From IMG/VR virus record IMGVR_UViG_3300048111_000006, positions 1 to 39,003 of that record: a stretch of 39,003 nt of DNA. The stretch is one strand, 5' to 3'. This document shows, piece by piece, positions 29,374-35,896 of the stretch. Under the pieces are notes generated by a model. That model searched no databases and was not told where the DNA came from. It saw nothing but the letters and a program-made list of their open reading frames with translations. Positions within the stretch are counted from its first letter, which is position 1; each line of letters begins with the position of its first letter. The position numbers and the translations under genes are program-made. Origin of the DNA: a virus.

Positions 29374-29777
29374 TCTCCTGTACGTATCTGGTCTGTTACT
29401 TCAATGGCACGGTTGCCTACTTGTCTAGCCCACTTGCTCTGTAAGAACTCGTCTGCCGCCATATCGTACTTTTCGTCCTTTAGCAGACCCATTGCGTTTA
29501 CGAACTTTGAGGCTGTCCCTATTCCTACGTTGAAGACGAAGTTGAGTAGGGCTGAGAAACGTACCTCGTCTAGTTCCTGTGTCCAAGGCATTGTGGTTAT
29601 CAGTTGTCGCTCTGCTTCTTTGATATCGTTTAGTAGTAGCATTTCTGCCTCTTGCTCTGAGATACCGATATCGTCCAGATTTCTGCCCACGCCTATAGTC
29701 CATTTACCAACCGTGTCCTGATAAGGTTTAAGTTCAATGCCTTCATGTCGTTTAAGTTGTTCTATCAGTTTGTTCAT
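29364..29777 (-). CDS. Endolysin, GH24 lysozyme (muramidase)
   Basis: A 137-residue T4-type lysozyme. Catalytic residues align as E12 (R-H-E-G), D21 and T27 in Y-Q-D-T-V-G-K-W-T-I-G-V-G (T4: E11, D20, T26). F-N-V-G and a C-terminal R-R/Q-x-E...G pattern follow. There is no signal peptide, so it needs a holin. T7 instead uses an amidase (gp3.5) in the early region, so this lysis gene has another origin and place. The ATG overlaps the TGA of the 31-residue peptide (ATGA). Confidence 0.94.
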   Translation of the reverse strand: MNKLIEQLKRHEGIELKPYQDTVGKWTIGVGRNLDDIGISEQEAEMLLLNDIKEAERQLITTMPWTQELDEVRFSALLNFVFNVGIGTASKFVNAMGLLKDEKYDMAADEFLQSKWARQVGNRAIEVTDQIRTGEWK

Positions 29778-29869
29778 TTACGTCTACTTAATATGTTTAA
29801 GATAGTGTTTATCCACACACCTGTTAATACAAGCAAGTGGATAATCATTTCTATGTGTATTAGTTCCAC
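29774..29869 (-). CDS. 31-residue membrane peptide coupled to the lysozyme
   Basis: GTG 29869 overlaps the holin stop (TAGTG) and TGA 29774 overlaps the lysozyme start (ATGA). The peptide (ELIHIEMIIHLLVLTGVWINTILNILSRRK, after the start Met) is one membrane span with a basic end, like a tiny holin, pinholin or lysis accessory. Exact fit and hydrophobicity support it; no family recognised. Confidence 0.65.
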   Translation of the reverse strand: MELIHIEMIIHLLVLTGVWINTILNILSRRK

Positions 29870-30276
29870 TACTTAGCAATACCCTTTAGCTTTTCAAATG
29901 TACGAAGACCAGCCATACCAAGCATAGCAAAGGTAAGCTCTAGCAGAATATCAGTAGGTATGGTAGGCATAACCATACTGTCGTTGCCACTAAGCATAAC
30001 CGCCCACGTAGCCAGTGGATGTCCAATAAAGAGCCACGCAATACCAAGGCTACACGACCAGCCGATAGCTGGCCTCCAACCTGATACCCATACTGAACGA
30101 TGTCCAGCTTCAATCTGATTTGTTTTAATAGTTTCAAGATTAATACTGTTAGCATTATCTACTAGGGCTTTCTCAAGTTCTTTCTTAGCTACTTCCTTAG
30201 ATACATTGTCAGGTATTACTTTATCTATAGCATTACCCAGAATAGGAATCAACTGTGGTATCAGTGCTTGTATCAT
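29869..30276 (-). CDS. Three-span holin-like protein
   Basis: I start at ATG 30276 (MIQALIPQLIPILGNAIDKVIPD), with GGAG six bases upstream and TAATG overlap with the preceding stop; longer GTG/ATG starts at 30318/30288 would overlap that gene. The 135-residue product has S-V-W-V-S-G-W-R-P-A-I-G-W-S-C-S-L-G-I-A-W-L-F near the middle, the hallmark R-P-x-x-x-W of the 3-TM holin family (GTA holin type). Further hydrophobic segments come before and after (L-A-T-W-A-V-M-L; L-L-E-L-T-F-A-M-L-G-M-A-G). It probably permeabilises the membrane for the downstream lysozyme. Confidence 0.87.
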   Translation of the reverse strand: MIQALIPQLIPILGNAIDKVIPDNVSKEVAKKELEKALVDNANSINLETIKTNQIEAGHRSVWVSGWRPAIGWSCSLGIAWLFIGHPLATWAVMLSGNDSMVMPTIPTDILLELTFAMLGMAGLRTFEKLKGIAK

Positions 30277-30731
30277 TAGTTTCTCCATATGTATGCCGCA
30301 TAGAGTATACTGACACACACCACTATAATTGTTACAGCTACCGTAGCGTACCCTAGAACCTCTATCAGTTCCTGTCGCTTACGTACAGCATCTATCTTTT
30401 CTTGTTGTCTACGTCTACGTGCTTCTCCTTGAAACCTAATCCAATCATGCCATAAGCCAGCACGTCCAGCGTAAATCATAAACTGTTTTAATTCTTCTTC
30501 TTGTTGACGTATCTTTTCTAACGCCATAAACTCTTCTAAGTCATCCGCAGTGTTGCCGCCCAACTTACCAAACCAAGAGTTCTTCTTCTTGTTTCCCTTT
30601 TTTTGAAGAGCGTCCTTTGCTGTAACAAAGTCACTGATAGCTTTCGTACAGTCAGCCAGTTCTCTTCCGTTGGAAATAAACTTCTTGATTACAGCAAAGG
30701 CGGCATTAGCGGCGGCAAGTTCTGCCAGCAT
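30276..30731 (-). CDS. Coiled-coil protein with C-terminal membrane anchor
   Basis: A 151-residue protein. The N-terminal helix is A-N-A-A-F-A-V-I-K-K-F-I-S-N-G-R-E-L, and the middle is charged and helical (E-K-I-R-Q-Q-E-E-E-L-K-Q-F, then E-A-R-R-R-R-Q-Q-E-K-I-D-A-V-R-K-R-Q-E-L). A C-terminal span, V-A-V-T-I-I-V-V-C-V-S-I-L-Y-A-A-Y, follows. I recall similar proteins in this position in marine T7-like phages. Membrane topology and neighbours suggest a lysis or spanin-like accessory, but no lipobox partner is seen. Confidence 0.75.
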   Translation of the reverse strand: MLAELAAANAAFAVIKKFISNGRELADCTKAISDFVTAKDALQKKGNKKKNSWFGKLGGNTADDLEEFMALEKIRQQEEELKQFMIYAGRAGLWHDWIRFQGEARRRRQQEKIDAVRKRQELIEVLGYATVAVTIIVVCVSILYAAYIWRN

Positions 30732-30748
30732 AGCCTACTCTCCTTATG

Positions 30749-30925
30749 TTATAGTTTTGTTAATAGCATACCAGCTACGCCTATGACAGACGCTGTGGAA
30801 ATCATAAGCATTGCTTCTAGTCTCCACATACGTTTGTCTAAGCTGTCTAGCCTATTCTGTACCAGTTCATAACGGACGGCACACTCTCGCTCGTGAGCGT
30901 CTAGTTGTGATTTTGTTTCGTCCAT
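30749..30925 (-). CDS. 58-residue coiled-coil/TM protein, XhlA or holin-like
   Basis: ATG 30925 overlaps the preceding stop (TAATG); the stop is TAA 30749. A charged amphipathic helix (Q-L-D-A-H-E-R-E-C-A-V-R-Y-E-L-V-Q-N-R-L-D-S-L-D-K-R-M-W-R-L-E) is followed by one membrane span (M-L-M-I-S-T-A-S-V-I-G-V-A-G-M-L-L). This is the architecture of XhlA-type haemolysin/holin accessory proteins (H-E-x-x-C-A-x-R-Y ... L-D ... L-x-W-L). It begins the lysis group. Confidence 0.78.
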   Translation of the reverse strand: MDETKSQLDAHERECAVRYELVQNRLDSLDKRMWRLEAMLMISTASVIGVAGMLLTKL

Positions 30926-31452
30926 TAGCCAGCAATCTCCATTACTGTGATTGTTGCAATGTGTCCAGCTTCAAAGAATACACCAGTATATCCTGAGTTT
31001 CTTGCCCTAAAAAAAGCTCTAAATGCTTCAAACTCATTACCAGATGAATCAAATAACCAGTTTTTAGAATGTGGTGCAGTATGCAAACCAGTTGCGTTGT
31101 ACACTTGTTGCATACCAAAAGTGTAAGCAGAGGCTGGGTCATTAGCAGATGCGTAAGTTGTACTTGCTGTAAATGTACTGCTTCCACTTTCTTGACAAAT
31201 AGTAGACACAACACCAGCCGCATAGTTTTGAAGATATTGATGACCACCAGCAAAAGTTACTAGCAATTTACTATCAAGTTGTTTTTTTTGAACTGTGATG
31301 TTCCAACTTGATGCTTGGTAACTTGTATTTGATGTGGCTTCATTTGATGCAGGGGCAAATGTATTTTGAACAACTTGCAAAACACTACCACTAGGTAACT
31401 TGTTATTATCTAAAGTTGGAAGAGCCTGATTGTTTATTCGTGTTAATCCCAT
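30925..31452 (-). CDS. Tail adhesin-like protein (175 aa)
   Basis: A 175-residue beta-rich protein starting M-G-L-T-R-I-N-N-Q-A-L-P-T-L-D-N-N-K-L-P-S-G-S-V-L-Q-V-V-Q. This is a short attachment peptide common to small phage receptor-binding proteins (G-L-x-x-I-x-x-x-x-L-P-x-G-x-V-L-Q-V). The body has Ser/Thr-rich strands and a C-terminal A-T-I-T-V-M-E-I. It is the last of the adhesin cassette. The exact receptor is unknown. Confidence 0.75.
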   Translation of the reverse strand: MGLTRINNQALPTLDNNKLPSGSVLQVVQNTFAPASNEATSNTSYQASSWNITVQKKQLDSKLLVTFAGGHQYLQNYAAGVVSTICQESGSSTFTASTTYASANDPASAYTFGMQQVYNATGLHTAPHSKNWLFDSSGNEFEAFRAFFRARNSGYTGVFFEAGHIATITVMEIAG

Positions 31453-31461
31453 GTCAGTCTC

Positions 31462-31944
31462 CTATCCTATTAAGTAGCCGCTAAAGGTTGAATGTGATTT
31501 GTAATACTCACCTGCATATCCAATTATAGATACATATTGACCACTTGTTAGTTCAAAGTTTTCAGAAAAACCTACTGAATTGTCTGATGCCGCGTTTTCT
31601 GCACCTAAATAGTAATGGTAAGATGGGGTACTACCGCTTATTGAAACATAAAACGAAGAAGCTGTAGATGTATTATTGACATATACCTTGCCGCTAAAAT
31701 TATACAACCCATCTACAGGGGCAGTAAATCTACCAGTAGAGGTAGAATAGTGACCGCCTACATTATACTGAGTGCTGGACATTACAACTTCATGTGAGCT
31801 TGCCAAAGATTGCCAAGAGGCAGGTGTATCATAAGCGTAAAAAGCTGGTCTAGCTGGTGTAAGAATACGACCACTACTATCAATGCTCAACGCACTTGTA
31901 CCAGAGGAGTTCTGGATGTTGTCTACTTTTAATATACTTGTCAT
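31462..31944 (-). CDS. C1q-like tail adhesin (paralogue 2)
   Basis: A 160-residue protein. The N-terminal tag is M-T-S-I-L-K-V-D-N-I-Q-N-S-S-G-T-S-A-L. A C1q/TNF-like domain follows, with Y-N-V-G-G-H-Y-S-T-S-T-G-R-F-T-A-P-V-D-G-L-Y-N-F-S and the end F-S-G-Y-L-I-G. The G-x-F-T-A-P-V-D-G-x-Y-x-F strand motif is the family hallmark. Such domains form trimers and bind surface ligands. It is clearly related to 32549-33031, and its N-terminal tag to that of 31954-32538. Confidence 0.85.
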   Translation of the reverse strand: MTSILKVDNIQNSSGTSALSIDSSGRILTPARPAFYAYDTPASWQSLASSHEVVMSSTQYNVGGHYSTSTGRFTAPVDGLYNFSGKVYVNNTSTASSFYVSISGSTPSYHYYLGAENAASDNSVGFSENFELTSGQYVSIIGYAGEYYKSHSTFSGYLIG

Positions 31945-31953
31945 CCTGTTCTC

Positions 31954-32538
31954 CTATGCGTACATAATTCTAATAGTGCCAGAATCAAAAGTTCCAGCAG
32001 TAGGAAAGAATTGTATTCTGTCCAACTCGCCAGACAATTCTTTAAAACCCATCATAGTTACAAAATAGCCGTCATAATCAGAAACAAAAATGCTAGCGTC
32101 CATTATCCATCTGTTGCTTCCAGCGTGTACTAGCTGACCGCTAAAATAGAAAACACTCACAGCGTTAACCCATGCATAGTTTCTCCAAGAATCGCCACTT
32201 AAAGAACTACCACCAGTAACAAGTGCATTTGTTCCATAATGAGACTGTCTAGCATAGCCAGTGGTTTCAAATCCCCCGCTATCGCCTATTCGAATGTCAA
32301 TAGTTGCTGTTGTAGAAGTAGAAATCCCCCAGCAAGTGAATTTAACTACTTCCACGCCACTTGGTATTCCTGTAAAATCAACCGTGCTACTACCACTTGC
32401 AGTTTGTTCAGAAACACCTTTAAGTATTCCTGTGCCTGTTAATGAATTGTTAAAGGTTAAGTTACCACTACTATCAATCGTAGCCGCAGTAGTACCGTTT
32501 GTGTGTTGGAGCGTTTCAACGCCTAATATACTTGCCAT
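31954..32538 (-). CDS. Tail adhesin-like protein (194 aa)
   Basis: A 194-residue protein sharing the N-terminal tag M-A-S-I-L-G-V-E-T-L-Q-H-T-N-G-T-T-A-A-T-I-D-S-S-G with its 3' neighbour. Downstream it has a beta-rich head (V-V-K-F-T-C-W-G-I-S-T-S-T-T-A-T-I-D-I-R-I-G-D-S-G-G-F-E-T-T-G-Y) that I recognise loosely from phage tail proteins of marine bacteria. C-terminal G-T-F-D-S-G-T-I-R-I-M-Y is a common closing strand. Probably a host recognition module. Confidence 0.78.
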   Translation of the reverse strand: MASILGVETLQHTNGTTAATIDSSGNLTFNNSLTGTGILKGVSEQTASGSSTVDFTGIPSGVEVVKFTCWGISTSTTATIDIRIGDSGGFETTGYARQSHYGTNALVTGGSSLSGDSWRNYAWVNAVSVFYFSGQLVHAGSNRWIMDASIFVSDYDGYFVTMMGFKELSGELDRIQFFPTAGTFDSGTIRIMYA

Positions 32539-32548
32539 TGATAATCTC

Positions 32549-33031
32549 CTATCCTATTAAGTAGCCAGAAAACCAGCTATGTCCTTGATAAATTCTATTT
32601 AATTCTCTTGCTTTTACATTTACTGTATCGCCTGTTGATAAAAGTATTGGGATTGTAAGCTCTGTTGTTACTGTGCCACCAGAACTGTTTGGATTTCTTC
32701 TAGTTAATCCCAATGCTCCTGCACCATTGTATTCTGCATCATTTACTTCAATCATAGCAGTCATGTTGCTGTTCGCACCACCGCTATTAGTTAAGAAAAT
32801 TGCAAAACTAAAACTATACAAACCATCAACAGGGGCAGTAAATTTACCGTTTGATGTATTATAATGTGAGCCAACATTGTATTTTACTCCATCAAACACA
32901 TAGTTTGTTTGAGCGTTTATGGTAGTATCTGTAGTGGCGTTTATATAAGCAAGAAATGCTGGCTTCTCTGGCATTAGTACCTGACTACCAGATGTCTTTG
33001 GTCTGATTTCATCAACGTAAATCTTACTCAT
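32549..33031 (-). CDS. C1q-like tail adhesin (paralogue 1)
   Basis: A 160-residue protein, M-S-K-I-Y-V-D-E-I-R-P-K-T-S-G at the N-terminus. The head has V-K-Y-N-V-G-S-H-Y-N-T-S-N-G-K-F-T-A-P-V-D-G-L-Y-S-F-S-F and ends W-F-S-G-Y-L-I-G. The C1q-like core and terminal F-S-G-Y-L-I-G match the paralogue at 31462-31944, while the tag differs. This shows mosaic exchange of stems and heads. Confidence 0.85.
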   Translation of the reverse strand: MSKIYVDEIRPKTSGSQVLMPEKPAFLAYINATTDTTINAQTNYVFDGVKYNVGSHYNTSNGKFTAPVDGLYSFSFAIFLTNSGGANSNMTAMIEVNDAEYNGAGALGLTRRNPNSSGGTVTTELTIPILLSTGDTVNVKARELNRIYQGHSWFSGYLIG

Positions 33032-33502
33032 CTAAACCACCGTAAATGTGCCATTGACCGTTAAGGTAACGCCACTCCCTATAGTAAATGCACCAGCCAC
33101 CATAGCGTTCTCATCAGCCGCTATAGTCACGTTGCTGGTAAGAGTAGTGTCGTTCACTCTGATTGCGTTATTCTTCATAATACTGTCAGACATCTTGTTA
33201 ATATCCACTGAGCCATCAGTAGGCGTTACAGTGTTACCCACCTCACCCAGAGCCACTATGAAGTCAATCACGTCGCCTGTTACTAGGTTCTCTGAGAATG
33301 TAATCGTTGAGCCTGACACTGTGTAAGCATCGGTAGGGGCTTGGATAACACCATTGACAGACACAATAAGCTGTTCAGCCGTAGCTGGTTTGAAGTTCGC
33401 ACTACTGTACTGCATGGTGTAAGCGGCCTGACCGTTTACTACCGTGATGCTGTCTAGCTTTTTGAATTGCCCACTAGAAGGGGCTATACCTATGTATGGC
33501 AT
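33032..33502 (-). CDS. Tail fibre-associated protein with gp17 N-domain-like fold
   Basis: A 156-residue protein. Residues 15-90 (V-V-N-G-Q-A-A-Y-T-M-Q-Y ... E-Q-L-I-V-S-V-N-G-V-I-Q-A-P-T-D-A-Y-T-V-S-G-S-T-I-T-F-S-E-N-L-V-T-G-D-V-I-D-F-I-V) are a strand pattern also seen in the fibre at 35897-37264 and the collar protein. The C-terminus is a short beta-helix-like S-N-V-T-I-A-A-D-E-N-A-M-V-A-G-A-F-T-I-G-S-G-V-T-L-T-V-N-G-T-F-T-V. It overlaps its upstream neighbour by one base. Confidence 0.78.
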   Translation of the reverse strand: MPYIGIAPSSGQFKKLDSITVVNGQAAYTMQYSSANFKPATAEQLIVSVNGVIQAPTDAYTVSGSTITFSENLVTGDVIDFIVALGEVGNTVTPTDGSVDINKMSDSIMKNNAIRVNDTTLTSNVTIAADENAMVAGAFTIGSGVTLTVNGTFTVV

Positions 33503-33726
33503 TATTCAGCCTCCTGTATAGTTAGTGTGCCAGCGTCTACCTGACGCAAAATTTCTGCATAGTGGCGGTTGGCTGGGTCAAGGGGAACACGAATAGTCTC
33601 ATCATCTACTACAATATCTATTGCTATATTATCGCCAATATTTACATAAACATTCTCTTCATTTATGACTTGCGTTTCTTGATGTTTTACATATTGAGCA
33701 GACGATATATTTAGATTATTTTCCAT
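33502..33726 (-). CDS. Small tail protein, chaperone-like
   Basis: A 74-residue acidic protein. Its C-terminal half, V-P-L-D-P-A-N-R-H-Y-A-E-I-L-R-Q-V-D-A-G-T-L-T-I-Q-E-A-E, matches the P-x-D-P-x-N-R-x-Y-x-E-I/Y-x-x-W/V-x-x-G-x-x-I-x-x-A pattern of small proteins found beside tail fibres in many phages. They may be fibre assembly chaperones. It is coupled to the next gene by a one-base overlap. Confidence 0.72.
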   Translation of the reverse strand: MENNLNISSAQYVKHQETQVINEENVYVNIGDNIAIDIVVDDETIRVPLDPANRHYAEILRQVDAGTLTIQEAE

Positions 33727-33728
33727 TT

Positions 33729-34757
33729 TTATAACTCCGCATCAAAAGCATAAATATCTCTACGACTAACTGTCCCAGATGTAACGTGCATATTTACTTG
33801 ATAAGAAGCACCGTCAACATCAACAAAAGTAATGCTAGAACTATTGCAGTTACTTGCATTTATATTTTGAACATGACTTGATGATGGCGTGGCTCTCATT
33901 GTGGTAGGAAAAGAAAAGTTTGATGATAAGGAAATGTTTCCCCCATGTGTCATATATTCACTACCTTTATGTAAATAATATTTACCATAAAACCTCTGAC
34001 ACCTACGCAACTCATCCCCATAAGACCGATGCTCAAATGGTGTGGCCTCGCCTACCTCAAGCTGTACGCCTGTTATATACCAATCGTTGCTAGTGCTGTC
34101 TGCAAGATTTACTTGACTAGAAGAAACTCTATTACCAGTGGTTGTTGTAGCCCATGCAGAGTTGTTGAATGTGCCAGATGTGTAATCAGGCCCTGCCGCT
34201 AAATACCAGTTTACTCGCAACTCACAAGAGTTATCGTTGGCTAGAGAAGATGCAGTATCGCCATCAATAGTTAAGGTTACCTTTTGCCAAGTGTTTGCTG
34301 TGGATATTGAGTAGGTTTGCGAGTATTGCTTTGTATTCCCTAACTGCTCAAACTCAACAGTGTATGTTCCTGTTTTGCTAGACCTAACCCAGAAAGACAA
34401 GGTAATGCTTTCAGCAGATAAAGCTCCATACTTTAACTGCTGTAAGTCTTGGCCTTCTATGTGATGCTGTAAGATGCAATGATGATTGGCCAGCAACGAT
34501 GTATCTGCTGTAGTGCAATCCATCTTTAAGGAATAGCCAAAGCCCTCACCAGACGGAACAGTTGTTGATTGTGATTGCGTCCATGTACCGCCATTAAACA
34601 AAGATGTTCTAAATCTATCAATGCTGTGATACCCAGTGCTGGTAAGTCCAGTTGCACTGGTGCTTCTTTGGGCAACAGCTTGTGAACCATTGATGATAAG
34701 ATTTCTAGCCCCTGCGTATTGCTCTTGTGAGGCTGGTAGTATTTTAGATAATGCCAT
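33729..34757 (-). CDS. Tail fibre/receptor-binding protein with carbohydrate-binding-like domain
   Basis: A 342-residue protein. Near the N-terminus N-L-I-I-N-G-S-Q-A-V-A-Q-R and Y-H-S-I-D-R-F-R are the usual opening of a phage fibre family (N-x-L-x-N-G-x-x-x-V-x-Q-R ... D-R-F). The middle is a jelly-roll-like domain (S-I-T-L-S-F-W-V-R-S-S-K-T-G-T-Y-T-V ... N-T-W-Q-K-V-T-L-T-I-D-G-D-T), and G-V-Q-L-E-V-G-E-A-T-P-F-E-H-R-S-Y-G-D-E-L-R-R-C-Q-R-F-Y-x-K-Y is its well-known end. The rest is a variable tip. It probably binds cell-surface glycans. Confidence 0.88.
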   Translation of the reverse strand: MALSKILPASQEQYAGARNLIINGSQAVAQRSTSATGLTSTGYHSIDRFRTSLFNGGTWTQSQSTTVPSGEGFGYSLKMDCTTADTSLLANHHCILQHHIEGQDLQQLKYGALSAESITLSFWVRSSKTGTYTVEFEQLGNTKQYSQTYSISTANTWQKVTLTIDGDTASSLANDNSCELRVNWYLAAGPDYTSGTFNNSAWATTTTGNRVSSSQVNLADSTSNDWYITGVQLEVGEATPFEHRSYGDELRRCQRFYGKYYLHKGSEYMTHGGNISLSSNFSFPTTMRATPSSSHVQNINASNCNSSSITFVDVDGASYQVNMHVTSGTVSRRDIYAFDAEL

Positions 34758-34767
34758 TAGAGCCTCC

Positions 34768-35541
34768 TTATGCTTTCACGCAGTACATCATAGCGATGTT
34801 GCGTGGTCTTGTTTCTGTACCGCCAGTTGGGTCTGTTTGGGAAGTTAGGTCAGTATATAAAAAAGTGCCTACACCGCCAGAAGCAGGGTAAGAATACCCA
34901 CTTCCAGAACCATATCCTGTAAAAAATCTTCTTGTATTGTCAGAAGAATAATTAAACGGTCTGTGAAAGTGGCTTTTTAATTCATCTGTTTGTGATGAAG
35001 CAAATGTTCTGCCGCTATCTGTACCTTTGCCATTATCCCAACCACGAATAAACTCACCTCTTAGGTCAGGCACATTAAATGTAGTTGAGCCATCACCTGA
35101 ACCATGCGTTGTGCTTAAAGCAGTAAACAAGTCTGCATAAGTTGCTCTTGATACAGCAGAGCCATCACACTCTAGCCAGCCTGTAGGGGCTGTACTCATA
35201 GCAAAAGGTGCAATCATTCCTACAGGAATAAGTCCAAAACCAGAAACGAGTTTAGCTTCTGTTATAGAACCATCAGGCGGCACTACAGTCTGCAATGCTT
35301 TACCTTGATAGATAACGTAAAAGTCATCTGTGCTTGCCACGTTGCCTGTCATGCTCAGTGCAGTGCCAGCCACAGTGTATGCAATGCCAGCCTCTTGCCG
35401 CACATTGTTTACAAACACCTCAATCTCTTGAGCGTTGGCTACAGCGTGGGTCAGTGTATAGCTTGCACCACCGTTACCAGTGATAACTTGCTTGTCCATT
35501 GAGGAGTAGTTATTTGTAGTTTGATTACCTACGTATCCCAT
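34768..35541 (-). CDS. Tail collar-domain fibre protein
   Basis: A 257-residue protein. The N-terminal module (T-G-N-G-G-A-S-Y-T-L-T-H-A-V-A-N-A-Q-E-I-E-V-F-V-N-N-V-R-Q-E) resembles other fibre proteins here. From about residue 108 comes a phage tail collar domain: P-V-G-M-I-A-P-F-A-M-S-T-A-P-T-G-W-L-E-C-D-G-S-A-V-S-R-A-T-Y-A-D-L-F-T-A-L, then F-N-V-P-D-L-R-G-E-F-I-R-G-W-D, and at the end R-P-R-N-I-A-M-M-Y-C-V-K. These are distal fibre tips that trimerise and touch the host. Confidence 0.92.
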   Translation of the reverse strand: MGYVGNQTTNNYSSMDKQVITGNGGASYTLTHAVANAQEIEVFVNNVRQEAGIAYTVAGTALSMTGNVASTDDFYVIYQGKALQTVVPPDGSITEAKLVSGFGLIPVGMIAPFAMSTAPTGWLECDGSAVSRATYADLFTALSTTHGSGDGSTTFNVPDLRGEFIRGWDNGKGTDSGRTFASSQTDELKSHFHRPFNYSSDNTRRFFTGYGSGSGYSYPASGGVGTFLYTDLTSQTDPTGGTETRPRNIAMMYCVKA

Positions 35542-35551
35542 AGTCTACTCC

Positions 35552-35887
35552 TTACGAACTAATTGCATCAACGGCTGAAACCCAACAGTCAAGTGAGCTT
35601 GCTGTATCTGATTTAACGTATAGACGGTCACCTGATTGCACGACTACTTTAGCCCCACCATCAAGCACTTGTAACGCACCACCTGCCGCTACAGGCGCAC
35701 CTTTAATAAGGTAGATGTCGTTAGTACCATCGTTAATATAGCAATCTACATTGATTGCATTGTTTGTAATATTAGTCATATGAATACCTACTAGGGTATC
35801 GTATGAGTCAAAGTTTGCCCCATCAGGAATATCTGCGGCTGTTGTGCCGACAGAGTTTAGGGTATAACGTCTAAAATTCTGTGCCAT
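35552..35887 (-). CDS. Small beta-rich tail-associated protein (111 aa)
   Basis: A 111-residue protein, probably an all-beta sandwich: A-D-I-P-D-G-A-N-F-D-S-Y-D-T-L-V-G-I-H-M-T-N-I-T, I-N-V-D-C-Y-I-N-D-G-T-N-D-I-Y-L-I-K-G-A-P-V, L-Q-V-L-D-G-G-A-K-V-V-V-Q-S-G-D-R-L-Y-V-K-S. This pattern (P-V-x-x-G-x-x-L-x-x-x-x-G-x-K-V-V-x-x-x-G-D-x-L-x-V) is familiar from phage tail and head decoration proteins. It lies just after the fibre stem gene. Confidence 0.78.
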   Translation of the reverse strand: MAQNFRRYTLNSVGTTAADIPDGANFDSYDTLVGIHMTNITNNAINVDCYINDGTNDIYLIKGAPVAAGGALQVLDGGAKVVVQSGDRLYVKSDTASSLDCWVSAVDAISS

Positions 35888-35896
35888 AATATATCC

